Part shown: piece after piece, positions 1 through 10,956 of the stretch
How positions within the stretch are numbered: the first letter of the stretch is position 1
Layout: each line of letters starts with the position of its first letter
Origin: Delphinapterus leucas
Taxonomy: Eukaryota > Chordata > Mammalia > Artiodactyla > Monodontidae
NCBI RefSeq assembly: GCF_002288925.2
Contig: NW_022098076.1
Location: forward strand, 67,435,964 to 67,499,963
Length of the DNA stretch: 64,000 nt
Reading direction: 5' to 3'
The notes under the pieces: generated by a model
What the model saw: only the letters and a program-made list of their open reading frames with translations
Databases searched by the model: none
What the model was told of the DNA's origin: nothing
Position numbers and translations under genes: made by a program

Positions 1-126
1 TGAGAAGCCCGCGCACCACAACGAAGAGTAGCCCCCGCTCGCCGCAACTAGAGAAAGCCTGCGCGCAGCAACGAAGACCCAACACAGCCAAAAATAAAAA
101 CAAATAAATAAATTTATTTTTAAAAA
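1..126 (+). mobile_element. CHR-1-type SINE, 3' part (cut by window edge)
   Basis: The sequence opens inside the distal body of a long CHR-1-type SINE (phrases such as 'gaagcccgcgcaccacaacg' and 'ctagagaaagcc') and ends in an AAATAAATAAAT-rich tail near 126. Its tRNA-like head lies outside the window. The same body recurs complete at 1864-2217. Confidence 0.85.
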
Positions 127-1386
127 AGCTATCTATCTATCAATACAGATGGAGATGGAGTTAATAGTGATTTTATTCTGATACAAGCCACTTTATGTAA
201 ATTTGACTCTTATCCCAACTTTGACTCTTATGCCACTGTCAAAATTATTTCCAGGTTATCCAAAGTGATGTGTAATAAACAGAAAAATAAATTAGCTCTT
301 TCTTAGCTTCTCATACCTCTTAATTTTGAACAGTTTCTTTTGGAGTATCATGAAATTAAAGGTTATTTTCCTGCAATTTTTTTCCTCCTAAATATTTGGA
401 TATCATACTGGGGTGACTAAATAGATAGTTCACATCTACCATGAAGACAGCCAATCTGTAAAGAAAAGCTAAGAGAACAGGGAGTCCAAATGCACTTGGA
501 GTACCTGGAAATTACACCTGGCAGCCAGCAACCTTTTGTGCTTCTTTGTTGTACTGTATTTTCTGGCAGCGGGCTTTCAAGGGAACCTTTATTTCACTGA
601 TTACTAAATTAGTGTTGGATTTAATGAGAGAGATCTGTCCTTTTATTTGTGCCTTTTTTCCTTCTTCTTCTTACTTAAAAAAAAAAAAAGGATCAGCATC
701 ACAAAAGCTTTGTACATTTCTAGTTTGCTTTTGATGATGTGACCATTTGCTCCCATCTATCTCCATGGTAATAAGCTTCTTCCACCCCCACTTTTCGAAG
801 CCTCAGATACTTAGGAAGCTTCGGTACTGGAATAGAGTTGCATGCTAAAATAATACTGAGAAACAAATTGGTCTCTGTAAATAGGCCCCATCTTCAAAGC
901 ATTCAAATATTCTTTAAAATGCGATCCATTTTTCTTTGCTTGAAAACAGGTGTATTTTAGATAAAATATTGGAAAGTAAAATTTGGCATCTCAGGAAATA
1001 CATCTTAGCAAGTGCCCATATTCCAAAACCAGACTTAGACAGAATTTCAAAATTAGAAGAGGCCTCAGACTTCATCTAGTCCAAGATTTTTACTGCACGC
1101 TTGAGGAAACTGAGGCTTAACAAAGTTCATTGTCTTTTTCTAATCATAACTTGGAACTGTCTCCCAGCAAGGTATTCTCTCCTCTGTTACCAGTATTTCA
1201 ACAATAGTAATAATCATTATTAATGTTATTAATAACAACCATTATTAGTAGTAGTAATAAAAGAGATAATGCACAGAAAATGTTCTATGTTCTATAAAGT
1301 GCAAATAACCATTATTATGTCTATGCTAGGCAAATTTTCACTATAACTTTAAGTTCTTTAGAAGTTGATCTTTCAGCTTTCAAATC
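127..1386. other. Intergenic, no gene seen
   Basis: AT-rich DNA with no gene-like reading frame. Around 1030-1160 the phrase 'gaggaaactgaggc' marks a degraded MIR/L2-class repeat, and 1200-1265 is a loose ATT/AGT-rich simple-sequence tract. Confidence 0.6.
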
Positions 1387-1398
1387 ATATTCTCTTTT

Positions 1399-1682
1399 TT
1401 TAAAATAAATTTATTTATTTTATTTTTCACTGCACTGGGTCTTCGTTGCTACACACGGGCTTTCTCTAGTTGCGGTGAGCGGGGTCCACTCTTCGTTGCA
1501 GTGCACGGACCTCTCGTTGCGGTGGCCTCTCTTGTTGCAGAGCACGGGCTCTAGAGTGCAGGCTGTGGTGCACGGGCCCAGGTGCTCTGGGGCATGTGGG
1601 ATCTTCCCGGACCAGGGCTCGAACCCATGTCCCCTGCATTGGCAGGCAGATTCCCAACCACTGCGCAACCAGGGAAACCCCT
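1399..1682 (-). mobile_element. CHR-1-type SINE nested in another SINE
   Basis: Reverse-oriented long CHR-1-type SINE: the A-rich tail reads as T/A-rich at about 1399-1425 and the head ends at 'accagggaaacccc'. The 12-base sequence atattctctttt at 1387-1398 and 1683-1694 is its probable target-site duplication. It therefore landed in the tail or target duplication of the short SINE that follows. Confidence 0.85.
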
Positions 1683-1694
1683 ATATTCTCTTTT

Positions 1695-1830
1695 CTTTAA
1701 TTTTAATTTATTTATTTTTGGCCGCACAGCACGGGCTTGCAGGATCTTAGTTCCCTGACCAGGGATCGAACTCGTGCTCCCTGCAATGGAAGTGCGGATT
1801 CTTAACCACTGGACCACCATGGAAGCCCCT
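1695..1830 (-). mobile_element. Short CHR-family SINE
   Basis: Short (about 130 bp) reverse-oriented SINE with the typical 'gatcttagttccctgaccag' core and 'accaccatggaagcccc' end. The outer duplication caaatcatattctctt (1381-1396 and 1831-1846) encloses both this copy and the CHR-1 copy at 1399-1682, so this is the older of the two. Confidence 0.85.
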
Positions 1831-1863
1831 CAAATCATATTCTCTTAAAGAATATACTCATAG

Positions 1864-2217
1864 GGACTTCCCCGGTGATGCAGTAGTTAAGAATCCTCCT
1901 GCCAACGTGGGGGACATGGGTTCGAGCCCTGGTCCAGGAAGATCCCACATGCCGCGGAGAAACTAAGCCCATGTACCACAACTACTGAGCCTGCACTCTA
2001 GAGCCACGAGCCACAACTACTGAGCCCATGTGCCACAACTACTGAAGCCCACGCACCTAGAGCCCGTGCTCCGCAACAAGAGAAGCCACTGCAGTGGGAA
2101 GCCCACGCACTACAGTGAAGGGTAGCCCCTGCTTGCCACAACTAGAGAAAGCCCGTGCACAGCAATGAAGACTCAATGCAGCCAAAAATAAATAAATACA
2201 TAAATTTATTTTTTAAA
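1864..2217 (+). mobile_element. Full-length CHR-1-type SINE
   Basis: Complete long SINE from 'ggacttccccggtgatgcag' to an AAATAAATA tail. It is flanked by the 17-base duplication aaagaatatactcatag at 1847-1863 and 2218-2234, so both ends are well defined. Confidence 0.92.
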
Positions 2218-2249
2218 AAAGAATATACTCATAGAAGTCAATATTCCAA

Positions 2250-2292
2250 ATATATATACACACACGCACATATATACACACACATATATAGT
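2250..2292. repeat. (AC/AT)n microsatellite
   Basis: Alternating atatac/acac dinucleotide tract of about 43 bases, just beyond the SINE at 1864-2217. Confidence 0.8.
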
Positions 2293-3529
2293 TGTAGCAT
2301 ATAAATAAAATATAACAGTGGTAATCTCTGAGTAGTGGTTATGATTGTTTTCTTTTTTATAATTTTCTGTATTAAAATACATTTCTTATAAGAAAAAAAG
2401 TTTTTTAATTTTAGGGAAAAATTTGCACATTTGTTGCTTAAGATGTAAATCATTCATATTTAGCCCATGCCACTGTTCTTTTCCCACAAAAAACAAAATA
2501 ATTTATGGTTCACAATAGATACAGATATTCTGCTCTGCTTTACCTACTAAGACTCAGTGCCGGGGCCTGCAATGGCTGCGCTTCTTCAGAATTCACAAGA
2601 TATCAAGGATTCTCACTTAGCAAGGAAAGAATCGACTGCAAACCCAAGGTCTTCATAAAGAATATCCTCTTCACGGCTTTTTTTTTTTTTTTTTTACCCA
2701 CGTTTGGCTTATTGTTTTGTTGAAGAGCTACTTTTAAGGTAAAGATAACATTAAATAGTACTCTTATGAGCTGTTTAACCCCTCAAAGTACTTCACATAC
2801 CTTAACCCATATATGGTTTCATTAAGGGATGTGCTTGATCTTGGAGACTCATCACAGTTCCACAGACAAAATGCAATGATTAATTGTATCTTGGAAATCA
2901 TGGGAAACTCTCTCTGGGAACAAAGAGATGTCCAAGAATAACAATAGATGGGCCACGGTATCTGACATGGTGACTGTCTCCAGCACAGCATCCTACCTAT
3001 GGCAGATGCTGAGAAAGTGTGTTCCATGACTAAGAGACTCCAAATCAGAGATCACGTCAGGGCTTGGTTATCATTTAAAGCATCTGCTTCCCAGTTAACT
3101 AACACCCATGGGCCTGAGCCAGTTGCAAGCTATAAGTTCATCTCTGCTCTTGGCCATGTATAACATTGCAAACAGCTGAGATTAACTTCCATTCATTTTT
3201 TCCTGCTTGATTACAATTGAAATCAACTAGATCCAAGCAGCTTTTATTAAATTAACAGTAAGAGTGATTTAATTCTCTTTATAGAAGGATAATGCTTGAG
3301 ACCTTGAGAAATGATCAAATGGTCATTTACCCTCCCTTCTTTTACACCCGGCTTTAACATCTTTCTGGGAACAACTCTAACTGGAGACTACAGAAGAAAA
3401 GAAAAGGAACATGCAGTTTATGCTGGGATGTTAAAAACTAATGGGGAGTAATTGAGCATCTTGAAACAATGTGTCCAATATAGATCTCTAGATTTTTGCC
3501 CCTCTCCATCTATGGTACTGCTATTCACT
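2293..3529. other. Intergenic, no gene seen
   Basis: Apart from a 17-base poly-T at about 2679-2695, I recognise no gene or repeat family here. The short open frames lack family motifs and splice context. Confidence 0.55.
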
Positions 3530-4335
3530 GGGTTAAGTCCAAAATCACAGAGTCATCCTCAGCTCCTGTCCTTCCTTCACCACCAAATTCAGTCCATCAG
3601 CAAGTCCTGTTGGCTCCACTTCCAAAAATATTCCCCACATTCTTCTACTTCTCCACTTCTTTTCCTCTTCACAGCTGTCCCCTGGTTCATGCTCCTGTCA
3701 CCTGTCACAGGAACAACACAATGACTCCTAACCAGTCCCCCGTTTCAACTCTCACTGCGATCTGGTCTCCCCATAGCAGCCAAATTCAGCACATAAATCA
3801 GATCATGCATGTCATGCCTCTGCCAAAAGCATCCCGTCTCATGGAACAAAATCCAAACTCCTTTTTGCCTAGAGTTCCTACCTGATCTAGGCACTGCCTA
3901 CCTCATACTTTTTCTCCTAGTCTCTCCCTTGCTCTCTCCTCTGGCTGTGTTGGCCCCCATGATGTCCCTAGCTCTGCAGTTGCTCCCATGTCCCCAGAAG
4001 GCTCATCTCCAAGGACCTTCACGTGATTTCCCCATTCATGTCATTCAAGACTCTGCCCAGTTGCTTTCTCCTCCCAAGGAGGGCTTTCCCTCACTATCCT
4101 ATCTAAGATGGTACTTTGCTCTTCATCTCCCTGACTTGCCTTACTCTTCCTCATAACTCCTATCACTACTTGACATTATATCTTAAGTGTTTGTTTTTTG
4201 CCTCTGCCTCTAGGACGAAATCATCACAAGAGGGATGTGGTCTTTCTTGCTCTCTACTATGATCTCAGCTCCAAGAGCAGTTCCTCACATATAGAAGGCA
4301 CTCAGTAAGTAACTTTAGAATGAATAAATGGTCTC
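3530..4335 (+). mobile_element. L2 LINE 3' fragment
   Basis: Degraded L2 in the sense orientation. Landmarks are 'cagtccatcagcaagtcctg', 'aatcagatcatgcatgtcat', 'tctaggcactgcctacctca', 'gagggctttccctcactat' and the terminal 'gaaggcactcagtaagtaa'. Open frames of 90-129 codons here are remnants of or accidents within the LINE, not genes. Confidence 0.75.
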
Positions 4336-4839
4336 ATCTTAATTCTTCTCCTATGAAAGAGGCCATTATGGGGATGAAGATCAATGTTAGAGGTGATCAG
4401 GATACCTGGAGAATACGGAATCAGCATGCAGTGTATACACGAGCAAACAAAATGCGTTTCTACCATGGATCACCGTAGATATATGTAAGCACTTAACATG
4501 GGTATTTGGGCTGTAGATTTCTGTGGCTCAGAGAGGTGCTAACCCAACAGATACACTGTATTAAATGCTATGTAAGGCTCACTGCTGTCTTTTATATGTG
4601 TTTATCGCCCCCTTCAGGTGGTTTTGTTCCTGAGGGTAGAGACCGTGGCTTGCTCATCTCCCTATATTTTATTGCAAATAGTAGGTAATGTGTAAATACT
4701 TGCTGATCTGAATGAAGTCCTTTCCACATCTGGCATAAATTTTTAGAGAACTGCATATCTCCCAAGTCTGATCACTTTTTAGATTCTGGTGTGTGTGTGT
4801 GCGTATGTATATGTGTGTGTTCCCATTCAAAACAAAAAC
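4336..4839. other. Intergenic, no gene seen
   Basis: Nothing recognisable except a short (TG)n tract at about 4789-4822. Confidence 0.5.
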
Positions 4840-5290
4840 ACCTATTTTGAAGTGATCAGACTTTTTAATAAATGGTGCTGGGACTATTTGGAGAAAGATA
4901 AAATTAAACCCATACCTCACACCAGAGTCAAGAATCATTTCAAAATGGTCAGGGATCTAAACGTAGAATACTAAATCATACAAGTACTAGAAGACAATAG
5001 GAGTGAATTCTTTAACCTTGGTGCAGGAAAAGACTCAAAATCTAAAAGCAATGAAAGAATACATTTAAATATATCTGAATATATAAAACATTAAAAAATT
5101 GTTTTTGCATGGCTTAAACAGCTAACAGATTGGGAGAAAATGTTTGTAAGCTATATTACAGATAATGAGCTAATATTCTTAATACATAAGGAACTCTAAA
5201 AGGTGAGGGACAAGGACCAAAAACCTGATAGGAAAATGGGAAAAATACATTGATAGACAATTCTGGTAAGAAAAGAGGGGGAAGTTTTAG
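4840..5290 (+). mobile_element. Old L1 (L1M-type) ORF2 fragment
   Basis: Matches by eye the 3' half of L1 ORF2 in sense orientation: 'aataaatggtgctgggac', 'aaacccatacctcacacc', 'ctaaatcatacaagtactag', 'taacagattgggagaaaat'. It is heavily decayed with many stops. Both edges are approximate. Confidence 0.7.
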
Positions 5291-5904
5291 TCTATTAGTT
5301 TTATAAGAAATAGACCATCTATACCAATCTCCATCAGCAAACAGAAGACCCAAATAGAACAACTGAGGAGAATTTAATAAAGAGTCAGGATGAAGGGAAA
5401 CTAAAACCTTATGGTGCAGTACCCTGGAGCTAGCAAGAGCTAGGGAGCCATTACTACCCTAGGTCAGCTGAATGGAGGAGGCTGCCTGGGGAGCCACAGA
5501 GCCAAACCACAATGACTCAGCGGGGAGGGAGCTCGAGGAGTAAATACTGTGACTTCATTCACTACCCCCACCCCAGCCATGGATCTCTTGCTGCTATCAC
5601 CTAGTGGCTTGACTCAACCAGAAGTCTCCTGGGGCACAGAGCAGGTGAAGAAAGATGAAGACATTATATGGAGAGATGAATGGGGAATGTTCAGAACACC
5701 AATTATTTCAAGCACAGTGTGTACCACATTCAGAACGAAGGGTCTCAAACGCTCCCAGGACGACCCTCTGTAGCATGTAAGAACCTGAGGCTACTCCCCT
5801 TCAAGAACATGGACTAGGCAGGAGTTAAGTTACACTTGAATTTCTGTTATCATGAAGCTTTTACTATATTATTATCACCCTAGGAATAAAAGTGTGGTAG
5901 ATGG
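5291..5904. other. Intergenic, no gene seen
   Basis: No gene or repeat family recognised. Confidence 0.5.
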
Positions 5905-6384
5905 AAGATAACTAGAGATTTTTGACACTATTCTCATTGAGAAATGGAACCTGTGTCTGCTCCCCTTGATTTCAGGTGAGTTCTGACTGCTTTGATCAGA
6001 AGAGTATTGTGGAAATGGCAGTTTCCAGGTGTGCCCTTAAGAGACTGGCAACTTCCATTCCTGTCTCTTGGGACATTGACTGGAGCCCTGAGCTGCCATG
6101 TAAGAAGACTAACTGTCCAGAGGCTGCCATCAAATAAGGAAGCCTAAGCTAGCCACATGAAGAAACCCCCTGGAGAAGGAAAGAGGGATCAAGAGAGAAA
6201 AAGAGATACCTGACCAGCTTCCAGTTGCTCTAGCCTCCCAGATATTCAACTCACTGCAGGTGAGGTCCCAGGCATTCTGGAGTAGAAATGGGCTGTCCCT
6301 TACTGTGCCCTGTTCAAATATAGTAAAAATAAGTTGTTGTTTCAAGCCACTAAGTTTACTGTGCAGCAATAGATAACTTGAACA
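5905..6384 (+). mobile_element. MLT1-like MaLR solo LTR (old)
   Basis: The 3' end 'ttgttgtttcaagccactaagtttactgtgcagcaatagataactt' (quoted in pieces: 'caagccactaagttt', 'cagcaatagataact') is characteristic of MLT1-class non-autonomous ERVL LTRs. The upstream half fits loosely. No internal retroviral genes are present. Confidence 0.6.
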
Positions 6385-6399
6385 GAATTTGGTCCTTGG

Positions 6400-6539
6400 G
6401 GGAATTTCCTGGTGGTCTGGGGGTTAGGACTCTGTGCTTCCACTGCCGGGGCCCAGGTTTGATCCCTGGTTGGGGAACTAAGATCCCACAAGCCATGTGG
6501 CACAGCCAAAAAAAAACAAAAAAAAGAAGAAGAAAAAAA
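6400..6539 (+). mobile_element. Short CHR-family SINE
   Basis: Forward short SINE from 'ggaatttcctggtggtctgg' to an A-rich tail. It is flanked by the imperfect 15-base duplication gaatttggtccttgg / gaatttgctccttgg (6385-6399, 6540-6554), one mismatch. Confidence 0.9.
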
Positions 6540-6554
6540 GAATTTGCTCCTTGG

Positions 6555-7644
6555 AAGTGGATGCTGTCCTAACAAACACCTAAACCATATGACACTGGCT
6601 TTGGGACAGGGTGTCAGGAAGAAGAAGGAAAGGCCATGAGGAGACTCTGGTGAGGGGGTGAAGGACGATGGAGGCTGGAAAACAGAGGACCCTTTAAATG
6701 TAGTGGCACAAAGTGTGGCAACACTGTCACCTGTAGGAAGGTGAAAAATACAAAGGCTGCTTAATTAACTCATGGGGTCGGTGGGGGAGATGTCCAAGTG
6801 GAATGTAGAAAGTGCAAACTGGCTTTTCCTGGTGGCCTATGATAAAATACAAGATGGGAGAGATGATCTAATGAAGAAATCATTCACGTTTTTGGCAGAA
6901 TTGGAAGGAAACACAAAGAAACTAAGATTCACTGGGTTCTGAAATAAAACTGTCTTTCATCCCCAGTCACTCCCATTAAAAGATTCTTAAACAAGAAATG
7001 CCTTCAGGGCTAAGATCAAATCCAGAGTGTGCCTATAAGATGCTTTGTCAGAGAAATTCAGGGCAGGCCTGGGAGTACCTCTAAGAATCTTAAGAGCATG
7101 TCTCATAGGCCATCTCAGTAAACCATGGAGGTTTCAGGAATTTTAAGGGCCTCAAATAAGGCCCATACCAGCCTCAAAGAAGGCCCTGGATTTCTTGAGT
7201 GTAAATGGACAACACTCTACCTCACAGGACTGCTAGGACTATTGAACAAAATAACATTAATTCATTTGAAATGTATGCTGAGTGTCTACTCTGTGCCAGG
7301 TACTGTACTAGGGTTTGCAAATTCCTGATAGATACTAATCTTCAGGATTCTGGAAGAAGAAATTGGAATTCCCAGGAATTCTTGGGAATCAAAATCATAA
7401 ATTATTCTGTATTTTTCCATAATACCTTCTTTACACGTTTTTAAATAATGAATGACTCTATAGTAAACAGTGAACCATTTTTCTGTGACAGGGTTATACT
7501 AAAAGTTTCTGAAGTTTTCTGCAAAAAAGAAAAATGTAATAATAAATGCATGGTTTATTATTATGGACATATATATTGATGCAAGATTATACTACATTTT
7601 GTAAAAAAAATTAATAAACAGAAACCTCAATTAAAACAGTCAGG
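6555..7644. other. Intergenic, no gene seen
   Basis: No gene. 'tgagtgtctactctgtgccaggtactgt' (about 7280-7310) is the signature of a short L2/MIR-class remnant; the rest is unassigned. Confidence 0.5.
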
Positions 7645-7857
7645 GGGCTTCCCTGGTGGCGCAGTGGTTGAGGGTCCGCCTGCCGATGCAGGGGACACGG
7701 GTTCTTGCCCCGGTCCGGGAAGATCCCACATGCCGCGTAGCGGCTGGGCCCGTGAGCCATGGCTGCTGAGCCTGCGTGTCTGGAGCCTGTGCTCCGCAAC
7801 GGGAGAGGCCACAACAGTGAGAGGCCCGTGTACCACAAAACAAACAAACAAACAAAA
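7645..7857 (+). mobile_element. CHR-2-type SINE
   Basis: Forward SINE with the 'gggcttccctggtggcgcag' head, 'gggaagatcccacatgccgc' core, 'aacgggagaggccacaacag' 3' body and a CAAA-repeat tail. Little decay is visible, so it is relatively young. Confidence 0.92.
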
Positions 7858-8225
7858 TAGAGTCAGGAGACCAGAAGGGACAGCTGTCATGCCATAGATG
7901 ATAGCTGAGCCCAACAAGAGGAAGAAAGACTCCTCTCTTTTTCCTGGCAAGAGCTCAGCCAGTGAGAGACTGTCACAACTCAGCCAATGAAAAGCCACTA
8001 GACTTCAAACTCTCAATTCCTCCAATGAACTCTTTGTTTACTATCACCCCTCCCCCCTTCCCACCAGCTTCCTTTTCCCTCTTTAAAACAGCTCTCCACT
8101 CCACTTTTGCTGGGGACCGGTATGTGCACCGTGGTTGCAGACCCCAAATTACAATTCTTTGCTGACTTCAAATAAACCTATTTTTGTTGGAGGTATAACT
8201 GCAGTCTATCTGTTTTAAGTCAACA
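7858..8225 (+). mobile_element. Probable endogenous retrovirus LTR, 3' part
   Basis: Resembles an LTR 3' half: TATA-like 'ctctttaaaacagctctcc' at about 8079, AATAAA at 8171-8176, then 'cctatttttgttggaggtata'. There are no adjacent gag, pol or env remnants. The left boundary and family are not determined. Confidence 0.45.
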
Positions 8226-8394
8226 ATTTTAGTAACATGTAAAAATGATCTCTACCTGATATAGACATTTGATAATAGAAAACATTAAAAGAAGGGAATA
8301 TCACTACAAAACAAATGCCAAATAAAGTGATTTTCGAATTTGAAAAATAATACCACAAACATTTAAATTTTAAGACTTATCATTCTTCTTTTAA

Positions 8395-8718
8395 TTTTTA
8401 AAAAAATTCTATTTATTTTTGGCTGTGTTGGGTCTTCACTGCTGCCCATGTGCTTTCTCTAGTTGTGGCGAGCGGGGGCTACTCTTCCTTGAGGTGCATA
8501 GGCTTCTCATTGCAGTGGCTCCTCTTGTTGCAGAGCACGGGCTCTAGGCGCACGGGCTCGGTAGTTGTGGCTTGCAGGCTCTAGAGCGCAGGCTCAGTAG
8601 TTGTGGTGCATGGGCTTAGTTGCTCCGCGGCATGTGGGATCTTCCCGGACCAGGGCTTGAACCCGTGTCCCCCGCATTGACAGAAGGATTCTTAACCACT
8701 GGACCACCAGGGAAGTCC
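8395..8718 (-). mobile_element. Full-length CHR-1-type SINE
   Basis: Reverse long SINE with an exact 14-base duplication cattcttcttttaa at 8381-8394 and 8719-8732. The complete head 'accaccagggaagtcc' lies at the right end. Confidence 0.92.
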
Positions 8719-8732
8719 CATTCTTCTTTTAA

Positions 8733-8990
8733 ATTGAAGTATAGTTGATTTACAATGTTGTGTTAGTTTGTGGTGTACAGCAAAGTGATTCAGTTATACA
8801 TGTATATATATTCTTTTTCATATTCTTTTCCATTATGGTTTATAAAAGATACTGAGTATACTTCGCTGTGATATACAGCAGGACCTTGTTGTTTATCTAT
8901 TTTGTATATAGTAGTCTGTATCCCCCATCCCCTTTCCCCTTTGGTAACCATAAGTTTGTTTTCTATGTCTATAAAACTGTTTCTGTTAAA
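8733..8990 (-). mobile_element. Cetartiodactyl L1 3'-end fragment
   Basis: Begins 'ttgaagtatagttgattta' and continues 'gtgtacagcaaagtgattca' and 'gttgtttatctatttt', the reverse complement of a common ungulate/cetacean L1 3' region. The same family recurs at 56170-56460 and 62880-63095 and, sense, at 55855-56060. Confidence 0.75.
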
Positions 8991-10493
8991 AATGAAATTT
9001 TAAAAACACATAAAGCATGAATTGCCCTGATTGTCTTGGTCTTTGTTTTATGACAAATATTCCAGATATTGAATGTTCTTTCCTTTTGTGTTGACAGTTG
9101 AATCGCTGAGAGTATGTCTAGAAGCGTCTTCAAGTTGGTTGTTAAGGTGCATGTTGTTTATTATAAATTCATTCCCTTTTTTAAATGATTAATATATTGT
9201 CTTTCTCTGATTTTGATTTTTGCCCTTGAAGTTCATATTATTTTTGCTAATTCAGATTTTAGACCAGTTTCAGACTTCATGGATGGTTAGTCCACAAAAA
9301 TATATACTCTTCTTTGCATTTCTTCTGAGAAGGCATATTCTCCTTCACAAAAGTCTTTCCAGGAACGATTTTGCTAATTGAGCGATTTTGTTCTTGTTTG
9401 CCAAAGCAAAAATCTGTCCACCTAATATAAACTACTAACATTGCTTAAATGTTTAATGAGGGGTATTAGATCTCTTTTTCTGAATTAAGCAATTTGATTC
9501 TAATTTTTTTTTAAGCAGAATTCTGTTTCTGCTTAGAAGTGTTGCACCATGGTTACTTAATGCTTCAACTGCTAATCAAGCCAGTTTCAAGCAATTTAAT
9601 ATCCCTCTCACAATTTCATAATATTTCTCTTTGCAAATAAGCATTCTAACTTCAGTGGGCCTAAAATCATTTTTCCGATTTAGGGCTTTTAAAAATCTCT
9701 TGATTATTATTTTTTTGTGTGTGTGTTCCAGAGTGTTTTGCAGTCCAAAATGACCTGTAAGTTGGTTTTTTTTTCTTCCCCACTCTTGTTGCAAAAGAGA
9801 ATTTCTCATTGGAGAAAATGTAAACAGTATTATAATTTTTCTTATTCTAAAAACTGTCAGAAGGACATCAGCTTGCAGATCATACTGATTAACTCCAGCT
9901 ACGTCATCTGGATCTGTGCTAATTGCTTTCATCTTTCTCATGTTCAGAATCTGCACTGTGTATGCTTCCTCTGCTAGTTGTTTTTGATGCTTTCACCTTT
10001 CAAGGCTTTAACTAAAACACTTTTGTTACAGCCAAGTGCAGTAGCACAATTGCTGGAAACTTTCCAGATATTTCCATTACTGCCACGGCATCACTAGTTT
10101 TTGATATTGGTGGATTCCTTCAAACCAGTAACATCTCCATGCAGATTATTAAACTTTATTTATTGTAGGAAGAATTATAATATTTTCCCCTGATTTCTCA
10201 ATGGATTTTTCTCAGAATTCAGAAAAATATCAATGCTCCAAGAATTTCTGGAAAAGAATGGAAACACTACACTGCTCCAGGTGCTGGGGTTACTGCAGTG
10301 AACAAGACTGACCAGGTCCCTGCTCTTATGTAAACACAAACGAATGAGCTATTTCAGGTAGTAAAAGGGCACTGAAGACAATAGGGTGGCGTGTCTGGGG
10401 GTGGGTGTGGTATGTTAGTATTGAGGTGTGGCGCTATGTAATGGTAAAGCTACAAGGAGCAGTGGTGCAAATAAGCTTGTTTCTCTCTCATAT
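8991..10493. other. Intergenic, no gene recognised
   Basis: No assignable gene. A 126-codon minus-strand open frame at 9576-9956 has no motif I recognise and lacks exon context. 'caggtgctggggttactgca' near 10270 looks like an L2/MIR remnant. Confidence 0.45.
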
Positions 10494-10506
10494 AAAAGAT
10501 ACCTAG

Positions 10507-10798
10507 GGGACTTCCCTGGTGGTGCAGTGGTTGAGAGTCAGCGTGCCAATGCGGGGGACACAGGTTCGGACCCTGGTCCAGGAGGGTCCCACATGCTGCA
10601 GAGCGGTTGGGTCCATGTGCCACAACTGTTGGGCCTGCGCTGTGGATCCCGTGAGCCACGATTGCTGAGACAGAAGTGCCACAACTGCTCAGGACTGCGT
10701 GCCTAGAGCCCACGAGAGGCCCCCTCTCACTGCAACTGGAGAGGGCCCGCGTGCAGCAGCGGGGACCCAGCGCAGGCAGGAAGGCAGGAAGGAAGGAA

Positions 10799-10859
<61 letters not shown>

Positions 10860-10943
10860 GAAGAAAGGAAGAAAGGAAGAAAGGAAGAAAGGAAGAAAGG
10901 AAGAAAGGAGGAAAGGAGGAAAGAAAGATCATCTTTAAAAAAA
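10507..10943 (+). mobile_element. CHR-family SINE with expanded purine tail
   Basis: Forward SINE starting 'gggacttccctggtggtgca', flanked by the exact 13-base duplication aaaagatacctag at 10494-10506 and 10944-10956. The body ends near 10770. Instead of a simple A tail it runs into about 150 bp of (GGAA/GAAA)n before a terminal A stretch, all inside the duplication, so the microsatellite grew from the SINE tail. Confidence 0.9.
10772..10930. repeat. (GAAA)n/(GGAA)n microsatellite
   Basis: Starts as ggaa/ggca units, becomes about 13 uninterrupted gaaa units at about 10800-10858, then mixed ggaagaaa units. Its long Lys/Arg/Glu open frames are simple-repeat artefacts. Confidence 0.95.
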
Positions 10944-10956
10944 AAAGATACCTAGA

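Noticed and set aside
3452..4156. Overlapping open frames of 90-129 codons
   Set aside because: They lie wholly within an L2 LINE fragment and lack reverse-transcriptase continuity or gene structure.
7645..7857. tRNA gene in SINE heads
   Set aside because: CHR SINEs derive from a tRNA and keep A/B-box-like text, but the cloverleaf is not intact; they are retroposons.
9576..9956. 126-codon minus frame as a pseudogene
   Set aside because: No motif or parent gene recognised, no poly-A or duplication found; left as unassigned.
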